Both the position numbers and the translations under genes were made by a program. From the NCBI GenBank assembly GCA_035602605.1, contig DATNLZ010000102.1:1-64000 (forward strand): 64,000 nucleotides of DNA, given 5' to 3'. Positions 36,662 to 46,992 of this stretch are shown here, in pieces. This DNA is from DASQHY01 sp035602605 (GTDB lineage Bacteria; Acidobacteriota; Terriglobia; Acidiferrales; UBA7541). Below the pieces are notes generated by a model. That model did no database searches. It was not told the DNA's origin and was given only the letters and a program-made list of their open reading frames with translations. Position 1 is the stretch's first letter; every line of letters starts with the position of its first letter.

Positions 36662-38491
36662 ATGCTTTCCCTCCGGCTTTATCGAAGCTTCCGCTCTCGA
36701 ACGGCAGGCCAGCGAATTCCCGGGAATCTGCTTGGTTTTGCCCTCATTTTACTTTTTGTAGCCGTCATCTCGAGCGCCGCCCAAACCGCGGAAACCCTTC
36801 CGGTCGATCAGATCAAGCCTGGAATGAAGGGTTACGCCTCGACAATTTTCGCCGGCGACCAGATCGAAAAGTTCAACCTCGACGTGATTGGCGTGATGGA
36901 AAATTTTCTGGGACCAAAACAGTCCATCATCCTCGTCGAACTGAAGGGCCCCAAGGTTGAGCACACCGGCGTAGTTGCCGGTATGAGTGGCAGCCCCGTC
37001 TATATCGAGGGAAAACTTGCTGGAGCTCTCTCTCTCAAGCTGGGCATCTTCACGAAAGAAGCGATTGCCGGCGTAACCCCGATCGCCGACCTGTTCAGTT
37101 TGCAAATGTCGCCCAGTATCGCGCCAGCCATGACGGCCGAAAATCGCGACTCGCAAAACCGGCTTTCCTTGCCCACCCAGCTCGCGCGTAATGTGGGACT
37201 TTCTTCGAGCGCCTATCTTCAACCCATCGAGTCGCCGCTTGTCTTTTCCGGCTTTCACCCGGCCGCGCTACAAAAATTTGCCGGAGAGTTAGAACACTAC
37301 GGCATGGTCGCGATGTCAGGAGGTACCGCGCCCGCGCAACCCGATGACGCGAAAATCGTCCCCGGGGACATGGTTGGAATGGTTCTGGTGCAAGGCGACG
37401 CGTCGATTAACTCCGCCTGTACCGTCACAGCGGTCCGCGATGACCGCGTTTATATGTGCGGACATCAGCTGTTCGGCTTCGGAACGATGGCTATTCCAAT
37501 GGCGCGCTCCCGCGTACTCACTACGCTCTCGTCCGAGCTGGCCTCCACAAAAATTGTCAAGCTCGGCGGCTTGATTGGCACCATAACCGACGATCGCCTT
37601 ACCGCCGTTGTGGGCAAGCTCGGCGCCCCGCCGGCGATGATTCCGATGGACCTCACAGTGACTACAGCGCTTGGCGAAAAGCTTCTTCACTTTCAGTTGA
37701 TCCAGCATCCCAAGATTACGCCGCTTCTCGTGGCCCTCACCGCGTTCAACGGGCTCGTTGCCAATTCGGTTTACAGCGAAGGAACAACTCTGCGCTTAAC
37801 CGGCCAGATTTCCATTGCCGGCCATTCGCCCGTCCAGCTGGAAAACATGTTTGCGCCCACTGAACAATTCCTTCCTGACGGAATCTTTGTGGCCACTACC
37901 GTGCAGAATATTTTTACGCGAATTTTTTCTAATCCGTACGAGGCTGCCAAGATTGACCGCATCGCATTGCGCGTTGAGGGAATTCCCGAGCGGCGCGGCG
38001 CTTCGATTGAAAGTGCCTGGCTCGATAAGAGCGAAGCCGCTCCCGGTGAAACGTTGCGAGTCAGGGTCCTTTTGCGTCCTTATCGCGGCACGCCTACCAT
38101 CACTGAAATTCCGATCAGCATCCCCCCGCAGGCTGCCCGAGGGACCACGCTGCGCATTCTGGTGAGTGACGGGGATCTAGTGAATCGTTCGGTGCGCCCT
38201 TTTTCTCCTGGCCCCCCGCAGAATCTGGCTGGGCTCGAGCAGCTCATCACGCTTCTCAATCGCGAGCGCCGCAATGACCGGCTGTACGTGACGCTGTTCG
38301 GCCCAACGCCGACGCTATTCGTGGAAGATAAAGAGCTGCCTAACGCGCCGCTTTCACAAATTAACGTGCTCGAGCACCGTCGCACTTCCGGCGGCGCGCA
38401 AATGTTGCGCGAATCGGCGGCCGGCGAATGGTCCGCGCCGATGAAGGAAGTGATTTCCGGTTTTACCTCGCTTACCATCACCGTGAAATAG
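36662..38491 (+). CDS. SpoIVB-type (S55) peptidase domain protein, secreted
   Basis: The roughly 609-residue protein has a signal peptide (hydrophobic stretch about 22-40, cleavage near SSAAQ), then an S55 domain. It contains KPGMKGYASTIFAGDQIEKF and the serine motif GMSGSPVYIEGKL (107-119), with a His six residues upstream (His101), as in SpoIVB. The rest resembles a large beta-rich module. In Bacillus, S55 peptidases act in sporulation signalling; this organism is not expected to sporulate, so the role must differ. An upstream ATG at 36590 would add 24 residues; the choice of 36662 rests on the signal peptide and a GAGAG site. A propeller protein follows 47 nt later. Confidence 0.78.
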   Translation: MLSLRLYRSFRSRTAGQRIPGNLLGFALILLFVAVISSAAQTAETLPVDQIKPGMKGYASTIFAGDQIEKFNLDVIGVMENFLGPKQSIILVELKGPKVEHTGVVAGMSGSPVYIEGKLAGALSLKLGIFTKEAIAGVTPIADLFSLQMSPSIAPAMTAENRDSQNRLSLPTQLARNVGLSSSAYLQPIESPLVFSGFHPAALQKFAGELEHYGMVAMSGGTAPAQPDDAKIVPGDMVGMVLVQGDASINSACTVTAVRDDRVYMCGHQLFGFGTMAIPMARSRVLTTLSSELASTKIVKLGGLIGTITDDRLTAVVGKLGAPPAMIPMDLTVTTALGEKLLHFQLIQHPKITPLLVALTAFNGLVANSVYSEGTTLRLTGQISIAGHSPVQLENMFAPTEQFLPDGIFVATTVQNIFTRIFSNPYEAAKIDRIALRVEGIPERRGASIESAWLDKSEAAPGETLRVRVLLRPYRGTPTITEIPISIPPQAARGTTLRILVSDGDLVNRSVRPFSPGPPQNLAGLEQLITLLNRERRNDRLYVTLFGPTPTLFVEDKELPNAPLSQINVLEHRRTSGGAQMLRESAAGEWSAPMKEVISGFTSLTITVK

Positions 38492-38538
38492 CGCGCCAAC
38501 TCTTTGCGCTTACTCTTCACAATGAGGTCCAGGTAAGA

Positions 38539-41049
38539 ATGGCAACGCTGCCGAAGTATTCTGGGAAACATGGCATGGACGCACAACGCCCGATGAATGC
38601 AGCGCACGCGCGGAGATTTTTGCCACTCGCGTTGGCGACAGCACTCGCGGCAATTCTGGGTTTGCCGCTTGCTTTGCAGATGCAAGCGGAACACACGCGT
38701 CATTGGCGTCAGGCCTCCTTCGAAGATTTCTCGCGCGGTACGGCGAAGGGTGTGGCGTTGCGCAGCGACGGCCGCCTCGAGCTCGCACCGCACTTTGCCA
38801 GCTTTACCGATGCCGACTGCGCCTATCTCTGGGCGCTGCGCCTCGATTCCAAAGGAAACCTCTACATTGCCGGCGGCTCCAACGCCAAGGTGTTGCGCGT
38901 GGATTCTGCGGGAAAAGCGACAAGAGTTTTTGAGTCTGGCGAGCTGACCGCACAGGCTATCGCCATCGATGCACGTGACAATCTCTATGTCGGCACATCG
39001 CCTGATGGAAAGGTTTACAAGATTACTCCGTCAGGCGAAACAAATGTCTTCTTTGAGCCCAAAACAAAATATATCTGGGATCTTCTCATTGATCCAAGGG
39101 GCACCCTATATGTAGCCACGGGCGATAAAGGGCAAATTTTCGCCGTGGCTCCGGACGGAACAAGTGAACTATTTTATTCCGGCGAAGAAACCCATATTCG
39201 CGCGCTGGCTCTCGACTCCAGAGGGAATGTAATCGCCGGCACTGATCCCAACGGCTTGATTTTGCGCGTGCCTGCGGGGCATTCACCGGCTACCGCGAAA
39301 AAGGCCGGCACAAACCACGATAAAACCGCGGTCGAAGCCGCCCCGAAGAGCCTGCAGAATAGGTCTGAGCCGAATAACCGGCAGCAGGCATCTGCAACCG
39401 AGCAGAAAAGCAACCCACGAAAAGCATTTGTTCTTTATGAGACTTCGAAAAAAGAAATCACTGCACTCGTCTCCGACAATGCCGGCAACATTTACGCGGC
39501 AGCCATCGGTGAAAAACAGAAGGCCAGCGGTGCGATTACACCTTCTTTGATCTTTCAACCCCCGCCTATCAACACCGCAACGACCACCGGCGGACTGACC
39601 ATCATTACGGCTCCCATTCCGCAGCCAACCATTTTCTCCCCCTTTCCGCCTGCGGTCTCCAGTGCCGTGTTCCGCGTCGCTCCCGATGGAGCGCCCGAGG
39701 AAATCTGGAACTCGCGCGACTCATTGGCGTACGCGCTCGGAGTTTCATCGCGCGGCAAACTTCTGCTGGGCACGGGAAACGATGGGGCTGTCATTGAGAT
39801 CGAAAGCCCCGGTGTTTTTGCGAACTTTGCCAAAACCGGCTCAGCACAAGTCACCTCATTCGCGCAATCGCCGTCTGGAAAAATGTATTTGAGCACTGCG
39901 AATCCCGGGAAAGTATTTACGCTCGGGCCGGACTATGAAGCGGAAGGCAGCTTCGAGTCGCAAACCTTTGACGCGCGCATGTTTTCCGAATGGGGCCGCC
40001 TCGAATGGTTTGGCGATGGTGCGGCGCGCAGCACGACCTTGAAAACCGAGGCACCCTCGAAAAACGATACGGCGCGAATTGCGTTGTATGCGCGCTCGGG
40101 GAACACCTCAGATCCTGGGAAAGATTGGAGCCCCTGGGCCGGACCTTACACGGTTTCTGGCGCCAAAGTCGAATGTCCGCCTGCGCGATTCATCCAATGG
40201 AAAGCGCAATTGAAAGGGCAGTTGAATGATGGAATCAACTGGATCAGCATCGCGTATCTGCCCAAGAACGTCGCACCGGTCATTGATGCGATCGTTCTGC
40301 AGAATCCCGGTGTACGCATCCAGAATCCGTCTCTGAATCCAACGCCACTGCCGCCGTCGGCGCAAGTGAAAATGCCGCCGCAGACCAACCCGCTTGGCGG
40401 AATTACGGTGACTTCGGCCCCCCTACAGGGTGATCGGGCCGCGCCGAAATTTGAACCCACACCGCAAGGAACGCAGCAAAAAGGTTTTCAGTCCGTGGTG
40501 TGGAGCGCGCACGACGACAACGATGATGAGCTCACTTACTCGTTATATTATCGCGGCGAAGGCGAACGCGACTGGAAAGTCCTGAAGGATAAAATTGACC
40601 AGAAATATTTCTCCTGGGACACGAGTTCGCTGCCCGATGGTGCGTACTACCTCAAACTCCTGGCCTCGGACGCTCCATCGAATCCGCGCCTCGAAGCATT
40701 GAAAGCCGAGCGCGAAAGCGAGCGATTCGAAATCGACAATACGCCTCCGGTGATCGAGGGGTTTTCCGCGCAGCCACCTGCTGGTCGCGACAGTTCCCCT
40801 ACGCGCATCCATTTCGAAGCGCGTGACCGAGCCAGCACCATTGCGCGCGCCGAATTCAGCGTAGATGGCGGTGAATGGATGCTCGTCCCGCCAATCGGCC
40901 GGCTGAGCGATGCGCCCCGCGAAAGCTACGATCTCGCGCTCCCGGGCCTCTCGACAGGCGAGCATACTGTAGCCGTGCGCGTTTTCGACCGCTTCGAAAA
41001 CACCTCCAGCAGCAAGACGACCTTCAGGATTTCACCGGCAAAACCGTGA
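38539..41049 (+). CDS. Secreted beta-propeller protein with C-terminal Ig-like domains
   Basis: The roughly 836-residue protein has an N-terminal hydrophobic signal/anchor (RRFLPLALATALAAILGLPLAL) and then NHL/SMP-30-like repeats (for example AIDARDNLYVGTSPDGKVYKI and LIDPRGTLYVATGDKGQIF). A low-complexity linker (about 250-310), further propeller blades and a C-terminal part with fibronectin/Ig-like strands (residues 640-836, ending RVFDRFENTSSSKTTF) follow. No enzyme motif was seen. It follows the S55 peptidase and could be its substrate or partner; that is inference. Start ATG uncertain (38539 or 38575). Confidence 0.7.
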   Translation: MATLPKYSGKHGMDAQRPMNAAHARRFLPLALATALAAILGLPLALQMQAEHTRHWRQASFEDFSRGTAKGVALRSDGRLELAPHFASFTDADCAYLWALRLDSKGNLYIAGGSNAKVLRVDSAGKATRVFESGELTAQAIAIDARDNLYVGTSPDGKVYKITPSGETNVFFEPKTKYIWDLLIDPRGTLYVATGDKGQIFAVAPDGTSELFYSGEETHIRALALDSRGNVIAGTDPNGLILRVPAGHSPATAKKAGTNHDKTAVEAAPKSLQNRSEPNNRQQASATEQKSNPRKAFVLYETSKKEITALVSDNAGNIYAAAIGEKQKASGAITPSLIFQPPPINTATTTGGLTIITAPIPQPTIFSPFPPAVSSAVFRVAPDGAPEEIWNSRDSLAYALGVSSRGKLLLGTGNDGAVIEIESPGVFANFAKTGSAQVTSFAQSPSGKMYLSTANPGKVFTLGPDYEAEGSFESQTFDARMFSEWGRLEWFGDGAARSTTLKTEAPSKNDTARIALYARSGNTSDPGKDWSPWAGPYTVSGAKVECPPARFIQWKAQLKGQLNDGINWISIAYLPKNVAPVIDAIVLQNPGVRIQNPSLNPTPLPPSAQVKMPPQTNPLGGITVTSAPLQGDRAAPKFEPTPQGTQQKGFQSVVWSAHDDNDDELTYSLYYRGEGERDWKVLKDKIDQKYFSWDTSSLPDGAYYLKLLASDAPSNPRLEALKAERESERFEIDNTPPVIEGFSAQPPAGRDSSPTRIHFEARDRASTIARAEFSVDGGEWMLVPPIGRLSDAPRESYDLALPGLSTGEHTVAVRVFDRFENTSSSKTTFRISPAKP

Positions 41050-41143
41050 GTGCCGGCGCGGCTGGGTCGGTGTGCGGCACGGCAGCACTTTCGTGACTGT
41101 GTCATACTTGCGCGTACGTCATTTCCAAAATGCTGGAAACTCC

Positions 41144-42163
41144 ATGAGCGCAACACCTCATCCTGAATCCACTTTGGCGCCTGACTGGAAAACTATCCGC
41201 GAGGCGCACGAACGCATCGCGCCGCTGATTCATCGCACCCCGGTGATGACGTCGCAATCGCTCGATGCCATCGCGGGCGCGCGCATTTTCTTCAAGTGTG
41301 AAAATCTCCAGAAAACCGGCTCATTCAAAATTCGCGGCGCAACCAACGCGATTTTTTCGCTGACCCCCGCGGAAGCTGCGCGCGGAGTTGTCACGCACTC
41401 CTCGGGCAATCACGCTGCGGCGGTAGCCTATGCGGCACGACGGCGCGGAACGCACGCGTGGATCGTGATGCCGTCAAACGCCCCCTCGGTGAAGATGCAG
41501 GCAGTGAAAGCCTATGGCGGAGAAATCACCTTTTGCGAACCGCTTATTTCTTCTCGCGCGGAAACGTGTGCCCGAATCGAGCGCGAAACCGGCGCGGTCA
41601 TGGTTCATCCCTACGATGACAACCGCATCATCGCCGGCCAGGCAACGGCTGCGAAAGAATTGCTCGAAGACATTGCTGATCTCGATGCGCTGCTCGCACC
41701 GGTGAGCGGCGGCGGCCTGTTGAGCGGTACCGCGCTGGGAGCGCATGGAATGCGCCCGGGACTTCGCGTGATCGGTTGCGAGCCGCAGCACGCCGACGAT
41801 GCGTATCGCTCGCTCGCTGCCGGCCAACTTCAACCGCTCGAGAAAAGCGATACCATTGCGGATGGATTGCGCGCGCCGCTTGCTCCTCGCACGTTTGCAA
41901 TTTTGCGCCAGCACGTTAACAAGATCGTGCTCGTAAGCGAAGAAGAAATTATCGATTCGATGCGCGCAGTCTGGGAGCGCATGAAGATTGTGATTGAGCC
42001 ATCATCCGCGGTAGCCGTAGCGCCGCTGCTGCGGGTGAATGGTGTAGCGTCACTCGGATTGCCCCCGCGTCCTGACGGCCAACCTCACAAGATCGGCGTG
42101 ATTTTCTCCGGCGGAAACGTAGACCTTGCTTCCCTGCCATTCTCCCGGCAGGTCAGGGTGTAA
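41144..42163 (+). CDS. PLP-dependent threonine/serine dehydratase (threonine ammonia-lyase or serine racemase-like)
   Basis: The roughly 339-residue protein is a fold-type II PLP enzyme: PLP Lys62 in KTGSFKIRGA, SSGNHAAAVAYAA, the glycine loop PVSGGGLLSG, and SGGNVD at the end. It lacks the C-terminal ACT regulatory domain of biosynthetic IlvA, so it is a catabolic-type threonine/serine dehydratase or a serine racemase; these cannot be separated by reading. The ATG at 41144 is preferred to an open upstream frame. Convergent with the BNR gene, 64 nt away. Confidence 0.87.
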   Translation: MSATPHPESTLAPDWKTIREAHERIAPLIHRTPVMTSQSLDAIAGARIFFKCENLQKTGSFKIRGATNAIFSLTPAEAARGVVTHSSGNHAAAVAYAARRRGTHAWIVMPSNAPSVKMQAVKAYGGEITFCEPLISSRAETCARIERETGAVMVHPYDDNRIIAGQATAAKELLEDIADLDALLAPVSGGGLLSGTALGAHGMRPGLRVIGCEPQHADDAYRSLAAGQLQPLEKSDTIADGLRAPLAPRTFAILRQHVNKIVLVSEEEIIDSMRAVWERMKIVIEPSSAVAVAPLLRVNGVASLGLPPRPDGQPHKIGVIFSGGNVDLASLPFSRQVRV

Positions 42164-42227
42164 GACGCGGCAGGGCCCCCCATCCGGATTTGAGCTCTAT
42201 ACGGCTCGTCTTAAAAAATAGTGTGGG

Positions 42228-45200
42228 CTAGTTCACGTTCAGTGTCACCGGGATGCTATTGCTCAGGCTGCCCGAAGTTCCGGTCAGGGTTAGTGTGTAC
42301 TGGCCGGCAGTCGTTCCATGCGCCGGGGGCGGCGGGTTCGTGCCCCCACCACCGCAACCCATCGCTTCGAAAATTAATAAGAATACTAAGGCCGAGAGCG
42401 TAACGCCCGCCAACGAACGCTGCCGCTTGGTCCGAGCGAGATACATCCACATCGCGAGTGGCGCCGCCAGGGCAATAAGCCATGGTATAGGCACCGTAGG
42501 CCACTGAGGTGCGAGGGGCAATGATGGAACGTTTGCTCGCGAGGTTGTGCCTACCGTCAGAGTAGAAGTTGAGGGATTCCCTCCTGGGGTAATCGAAGCG
42601 TTGCTAAAGGTGCACGAAGGCGGAGCTGGAGGCACCACTCCGGCGGGTGGCTGTACGCTACAAGTTAGGGTGATGGTACTGGCGAATCCGTTTTGCCCAG
42701 TCGCGGAGATGCTATAGGTTGCCGAGATACCCGCGTTCACGGTGTTGGTCGCCGGCTGACTGGCAAGGGTAAAAGGGAATGGGAGGGCAGACACGTGGAT
42801 AACGCTCTTCCCGCCGAAGGCCACAGGGTTGGGATCCCCTAGACCAAATGAGCTGACCAGAATGAAGTACGTAGTACCTGCAGTGGCGCCGAAGGTGACC
42901 CTTGAAGTAACGATGATGCCTGGGTTGATGTCGTCGTTGCAGGCATTGGGAACTGCGGTCAGGGCTCCCGCAGAGCCAGTCCACACGGACAGGAAAGTGT
43001 CATAACTACTGCCGATGGTGTCGATGGTTACCGGGCCCATGACGTCGTTCAGCTTGTACCAGACCGTGTTTGTAGTACCGGGCGCCGGATTTCCCGGGAT
43101 GGACATGGAACACGGGGGCCTCGGGTCGGTTGGTTCGGTTGTGGCCGCGGAACTGTCTCGCGTATCGACAAAACTGTTATTCACCAATGCGACTTGCAAT
43201 GCATTTGCGAAATTATCGTTTACCGGGGGCGGGGAAACGACCGTGAAAGTTGGCAATAACTGCGGCAAAGTTGTGACGCCGCCTCCCGGAGGGGGATTCA
43301 TTACCCCCACGTCGTTGGTACTGCCAAACTGCGCCATTAAGCTGGCGGGAACTGTCGCGCTTAATTGCGAGGAAGAGCTAAACGTGGTAGCGAGAGTGCT
43401 GTTGCCGCCGGGGCCGCTAAAGTTGGGGTTGAATATAACCTTAGATTGACTATTAAAATTCGTGCCGAGCACGGTGACGGGCGTATCCGGCGAGTTTACA
43501 CTGATGCGATTGGGAGTCACCCCGGAAATGGTAGGGGCCGGTGCCAACACCGTGAACGTCAGAGCATTGGTGGCCATCGGCTGCGCCGGATCTGTAACCA
43601 TCACCAGGGCATTGCCGCCGCTCGCAGTAGCGGCGCCCGGAATCACGGCAGTCAATTGATTCGGGTTTGGAGTGCCGCCGGGCATAATGATCGTGGTGTT
43701 CCCATTAATCGCGAACGCGATTCGCGAGTTGGGGGTAAAACCATTTCCCCCTACGGTAAGCGAGACCCCGGAAGCTCCTGCTGGGGCAAAAGTCGGAGAA
43801 ATGAGCGTGATGCCGAACGTGGAAGTGCCTCCCAAGGACAAATTCCAAGCTCCGCGCCCGTGCGTCGCTGCGAAAAGGGTTCGGGAGGCGCGGTGCATGC
43901 GCAGGGACAGGACCGCGACGTTTGGCAAGCTGTTGTTATTGAGGGTTGTCCAGGTCGCTCCGCCATTGCTAGATAAAAACACCCCGATATCGGTGGCCGC
44001 ATAAAGAGTTCCAGGAAGGTCAGGGTCAATCACGAGGTCATTGACAGGCACATTGGGCAAGTCGGTAGGATTGGGGCTATCGCAATTTCCTACCCGGGTG
44101 CAGCTTACATCCACCCAGGGGGCTCCCGCGCTCACGGTCTTGAATATATGCCCCATGCGATCTCCGAAGCCGGAAAATCCGGAGAAGGTGATGTAGGCCG
44201 TATTTCCGGACGGGTCGGAAGGATCCACGATAATCTGTGTTGGCTGCCTCTGGGGAAGGGGACCGCTAAGCGAAGTGAAGTTGACCGAACCTGGGCCGAC
44301 GTTTTGGGCCACGAATACTCTGACGTCGCTGGTGGCCGCATAGACGACACTGCCGTTATTGCCTCCTACCGTGAGCGCAACAACCACCGCTCCTGGGGCG
44401 AGAGGCCCTGACGAGGTTGCCTGCCAGGAATTCGCACCGTCCACTGTCTGCCAAACCTTTGTAGTGCCGAAGTAAAGTCGGTTGGGATTAGCGGCGTCAA
44501 TGGCCATCGGCGCAATAAAGGCCAACCGGTCGGCCGGATCGATCCCATTGTCCGCAATCCTAAAGGAGCGAGGCGCGCCATTGGTCGTCGATTTCTGCAA
44601 ACTCAGAAGCTGGCAAAGAATGTAGACGGTGCTGGGAGTGACCGGATCGATTAACGTCCAGCCCCCGTCGCCGCAGTGATCATTGTCAATCCAGTTAGCG
44701 GAACCACTGTAAATCAGGCTGCCGTTATCCTGCGTGCCGGCAAACGCGAACGAAGGATTAGATGGATGTACCGACAGGCTGGGATAAAATTGTGCCAATT
44801 GCAGTCCCGGATTGTTGATATTCGTCCACGCAACGGTGCTCGCTTCGGCATCATCGGCGCGCCAGATTCCCCCATCGTTCCCCAAATACAAGCGAACTCG
44901 ACCATCGGGCAATTTGATGAAGGCCATCGCGTGCTGATCCACGTGGGGACGGTTAGGGTCAGAAGAGTTTGCAGTAGGGATGACCGAACTGAAATTCATC
45001 CCGTCGGTGGCGCGCACAACCCACGCGAAGGCGTTGTTTTGAACCACCGCCCCGCCGCCGAAAAATACGGTCCTGCCGCTCGGATCGAAAGGATCAACCT
45101 TCACGACATTGTCATACCAGCACTGAGATCGACAGATGTCGGGGGCGTTGGTCCTGGTCCAGTTCGATCCGCCGTTGGTCGTCACCCAAATTCCGTGGTT

Positions 45201-46484
45201 GGTACGCGAGTTAGAGTTGGCGTCGGCAATCGATGCGTACACTGTGTTGGCATCGAAGATCCCCATATCAATGCGGCCAATGGGGCTAGGCAATCCGCTG
45301 CCGGGCATGTCCGCCAGGTTGGCAAACGTTATGTTGGTACACTTTGCAGGAAGGTTTCCCGCGCTGCCCTTGCCGTCGGCAATCGTTGACCTGTAAATTC
45401 CATTCGGATTAGTGCCTGGAAACGTGGAGCCAGACGAGCGGCCCAGAGCGGCGAACGCCACGGTGGAACGAGCATAGCCGGCAAACGTCGCCATCTGGCC
45501 GGGAAGGATATTGGCCCAGTTGAGACCGCCGTCATCGGAACAATAGACACCGGCAGAGTTGTTGCCAGTGAAGATTTGTACGCCAGCGAGAATGAGGTTT
45601 GGATTCGACGGATTTACCGACAAGTAGCTGATGCGTGCTCCGCCCCCGGGAAAAAAATCACTCCCGAATGGGCCAACAAAGGGATTATTGCAGCTGGGAC
45701 CAGGTGTTGGGCACGTCGCGCTCCAGGTTATGCCTCCATCGGTGGATTTCAAAATTCCTGCGCCGTAATAAACATCGATTCCCGTCGAAGCCTGTTCGCC
45801 GGTGCCCGCATAGACAATATTCGGGTTTGCCGGCGCGAAGGCAATTGAGCCCATGGCCAGCGACGGGGCAAAATCCGTTTCCGGCGCCCACGAATTTCCC
45901 GCATTGGTAGAACGCCAAATGCCGCCTTGCGCGCCGCCAATGAGAACGGTGTCCCCGCTCGGATCCCTTGGGTCGACCGCAATGGTAGTGATGCGACCGG
46001 ATACCGGGCTGAAGAAGCCCCCGCTTGCCGGCGCGGGGCCGATGGGCTGCCAGACCGGCACAGCAGCGGGGCCGATTGAGGTTGCGGCAAACCCACCCTG
46101 CGGAGTGCGGAAGAGCTTGCCTTCGGTCTCCATCATATTCTGCATCTGCTCGAAGGCCTTCATACGTGCGCCGGCGGGGATACCAGGCAATGGGAAAGCG
46201 CGTTGCTCATAGAACCATTGCATCCGTTGCAAGACTGCGTCGCCTTCGTCTTTTTCATCTTCGCCAGGTACCGTGGCGCGCGCGTCCACAGTCGCGGACT
46301 GCCCAGTGCGGTTCACTTTTGCGGGAATGATCGGCGCAGGGGGCGGCTCACCTTTTTGTTGAGCGTTCGCCTGCTTCCCCCACAGGAACAATGAGAGCAG
46401 AAGCAACGTAAGAGCGCTCCGAGGGAAACAGTTTCCGACCGCTTGGTGCGTGCGACCTCGACTGCTGGGCTGCCACCGATTCAT
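42228..46484 (-). CDS. Large secreted BNR/VPS10-like repeat protein with IPT/TIG and PPC-like domains
   Basis: The roughly 1418-residue protein has a signal peptide (hydrophobic stretch 24-36, cleavage near NAQQ). Many BNR/Asp-box repeats follow (for example STDGGITW, SDDGGLNW, SSNGGATW), probably two propellers (about 140-900), then IPT/TIG-like strands (about 950-1110) and a PPC-like region (NDNFANA...). A C-terminal hydrophobic segment with a Gly/Cys-rich MGCGGGGTNPPPP and an Ig-like tail end the protein. It is probably surface-located. The ATG at 46484 has an AGGGG site. No catalytic residues were recognised. The start frame is open upstream, but that part looks non-coding. Confidence 0.78.
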   Translation of the reverse strand: MNRWQPSSRGRTHQAVGNCFPRSALTLLLLSLFLWGKQANAQQKGEPPPAPIIPAKVNRTGQSATVDARATVPGEDEKDEGDAVLQRMQWFYEQRAFPLPGIPAGARMKAFEQMQNMMETEGKLFRTPQGGFAATSIGPAAVPVWQPIGPAPASGGFFSPVSGRITTIAVDPRDPSGDTVLIGGAQGGIWRSTNAGNSWAPETDFAPSLAMGSIAFAPANPNIVYAGTGEQASTGIDVYYGAGILKSTDGGITWSATCPTPGPSCNNPFVGPFGSDFFPGGGARISYLSVNPSNPNLILAGVQIFTGNNSAGVYCSDDGGLNWANILPGQMATFAGYARSTVAFAALGRSSGSTFPGTNPNGIYRSTIADGKGSAGNLPAKCTNITFANLADMPGSGLPSPIGRIDMGIFDANTVYASIADANSNSRTNHGIWVTTNGGSNWTRTNAPDICRSQCWYDNVVKVDPFDPSGRTVFFGGGAVVQNNAFAWVVRATDGMNFSSVIPTANSSDPNRPHVDQHAMAFIKLPDGRVRLYLGNDGGIWRADDAEASTVAWTNINNPGLQLAQFYPSLSVHPSNPSFAFAGTQDNGSLIYSGSANWIDNDHCGDGGWTLIDPVTPSTVYILCQLLSLQKSTTNGAPRSFRIADNGIDPADRLAFIAPMAIDAANPNRLYFGTTKVWQTVDGANSWQATSSGPLAPGAVVVALTVGGNNGSVVYAATSDVRVFVAQNVGPGSVNFTSLSGPLPQRQPTQIIVDPSDPSGNTAYITFSGFSGFGDRMGHIFKTVSAGAPWVDVSCTRVGNCDSPNPTDLPNVPVNDLVIDPDLPGTLYAATDIGVFLSSNGGATWTTLNNNSLPNVAVLSLRMHRASRTLFAATHGRGAWNLSLGGTSTFGITLISPTFAPAGASGVSLTVGGNGFTPNSRIAFAINGNTTIIMPGGTPNPNQLTAVIPGAATASGGNALVMVTDPAQPMATNALTFTVLAPAPTISGVTPNRISVNSPDTPVTVLGTNFNSQSKVIFNPNFSGPGGNSTLATTFSSSSQLSATVPASLMAQFGSTNDVGVMNPPPGGGVTTLPQLLPTFTVVSPPPVNDNFANALQVALVNNSFVDTRDSSAATTEPTDPRPPCSMSIPGNPAPGTTNTVWYKLNDVMGPVTIDTIGSSYDTFLSVWTGSAGALTAVPNACNDDINPGIIVTSRVTFGATAGTTYFILVSSFGLGDPNPVAFGGKSVIHVSALPFPFTLASQPATNTVNAGISATYSISATGQNGFASTITLTCSVQPPAGVVPPAPPSCTFSNASITPGGNPSTSTLTVGTTSRANVPSLPLAPQWPTVPIPWLIALAAPLAMWMYLARTKRQRSLAGVTLSALVFLLIFEAMGCGGGGTNPPPPAHGTTAGQYTLTLTGTSGSLSNSIPVTLNVN

Positions 46485-46626
46485 AGCTACCCCTATTAGG
46501 ATCAGCAAGGTCGAACTAGTGTGGCAGCACGCTATACCTTGGTACTGGTTTTGGCAAGAAACAATAAAGTAACCCGCGGTATTTATGTCACGGAAGACCG
46601 GCAATGTGGCAACAAGTTTTGGGGCT

Positions 46627-46992
46627 TCAAAGCGCAACCTTGGCATCCAGGGGCGGAAAAACTATGTTCCAAAAACCTGGCGATGGGTGGTCGAACTCGA
46701 GCGGAAGCAGCGCTCCCTCGTTTGTGACTTGCGGATGCCGAACGATCCTGCAGCCTTGACGCTCGCCCGTGTGGGCATTTTCGAGAATCAAATGCGTATC
46801 CAGCGGAATCGGTTTGGAATGCAAAACCATCGTGCCATGATCATTGACCGCCACCGTGAACGCCTGCATGGCCGCCTGTCCCGGAAGATGCAAAACCACA
46901 GGAACACGTATCATGACGCGCTGGCTACGGCGGCGATCGTTACGAGGGAGCGGTTGCGGATCTGGCATCAACGACGTTTTTGTGTGAATCAC
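46627..46992 (-). CDS. PilZ-domain-like protein A
   Basis: The 121-residue protein begins with a basic RRRSQRV segment like the c-di-GMP-binding RxxxR motif, and continues with short strands (VMIRVPVVLHL, MVLHSKPIPL, GCRIVRH). The usual second motif D/NxSxxG is degenerate (AVNDHGTMVL). Ligand binding is therefore uncertain. Its ATG overlaps the stop of PilZ-like B by 4 nt, so the two are cotranscribed and may act together. Confidence 0.6.
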   Translation of the reverse strand: MIHTKTSLMPDPQPLPRNDRRRSQRVMIRVPVVLHLPGQAAMQAFTVAVNDHGTMVLHSKPIPLDTHLILENAHTGERQGCRIVRHPQVTNEGALLPLEFDHPSPGFWNIVFPPLDAKVAL

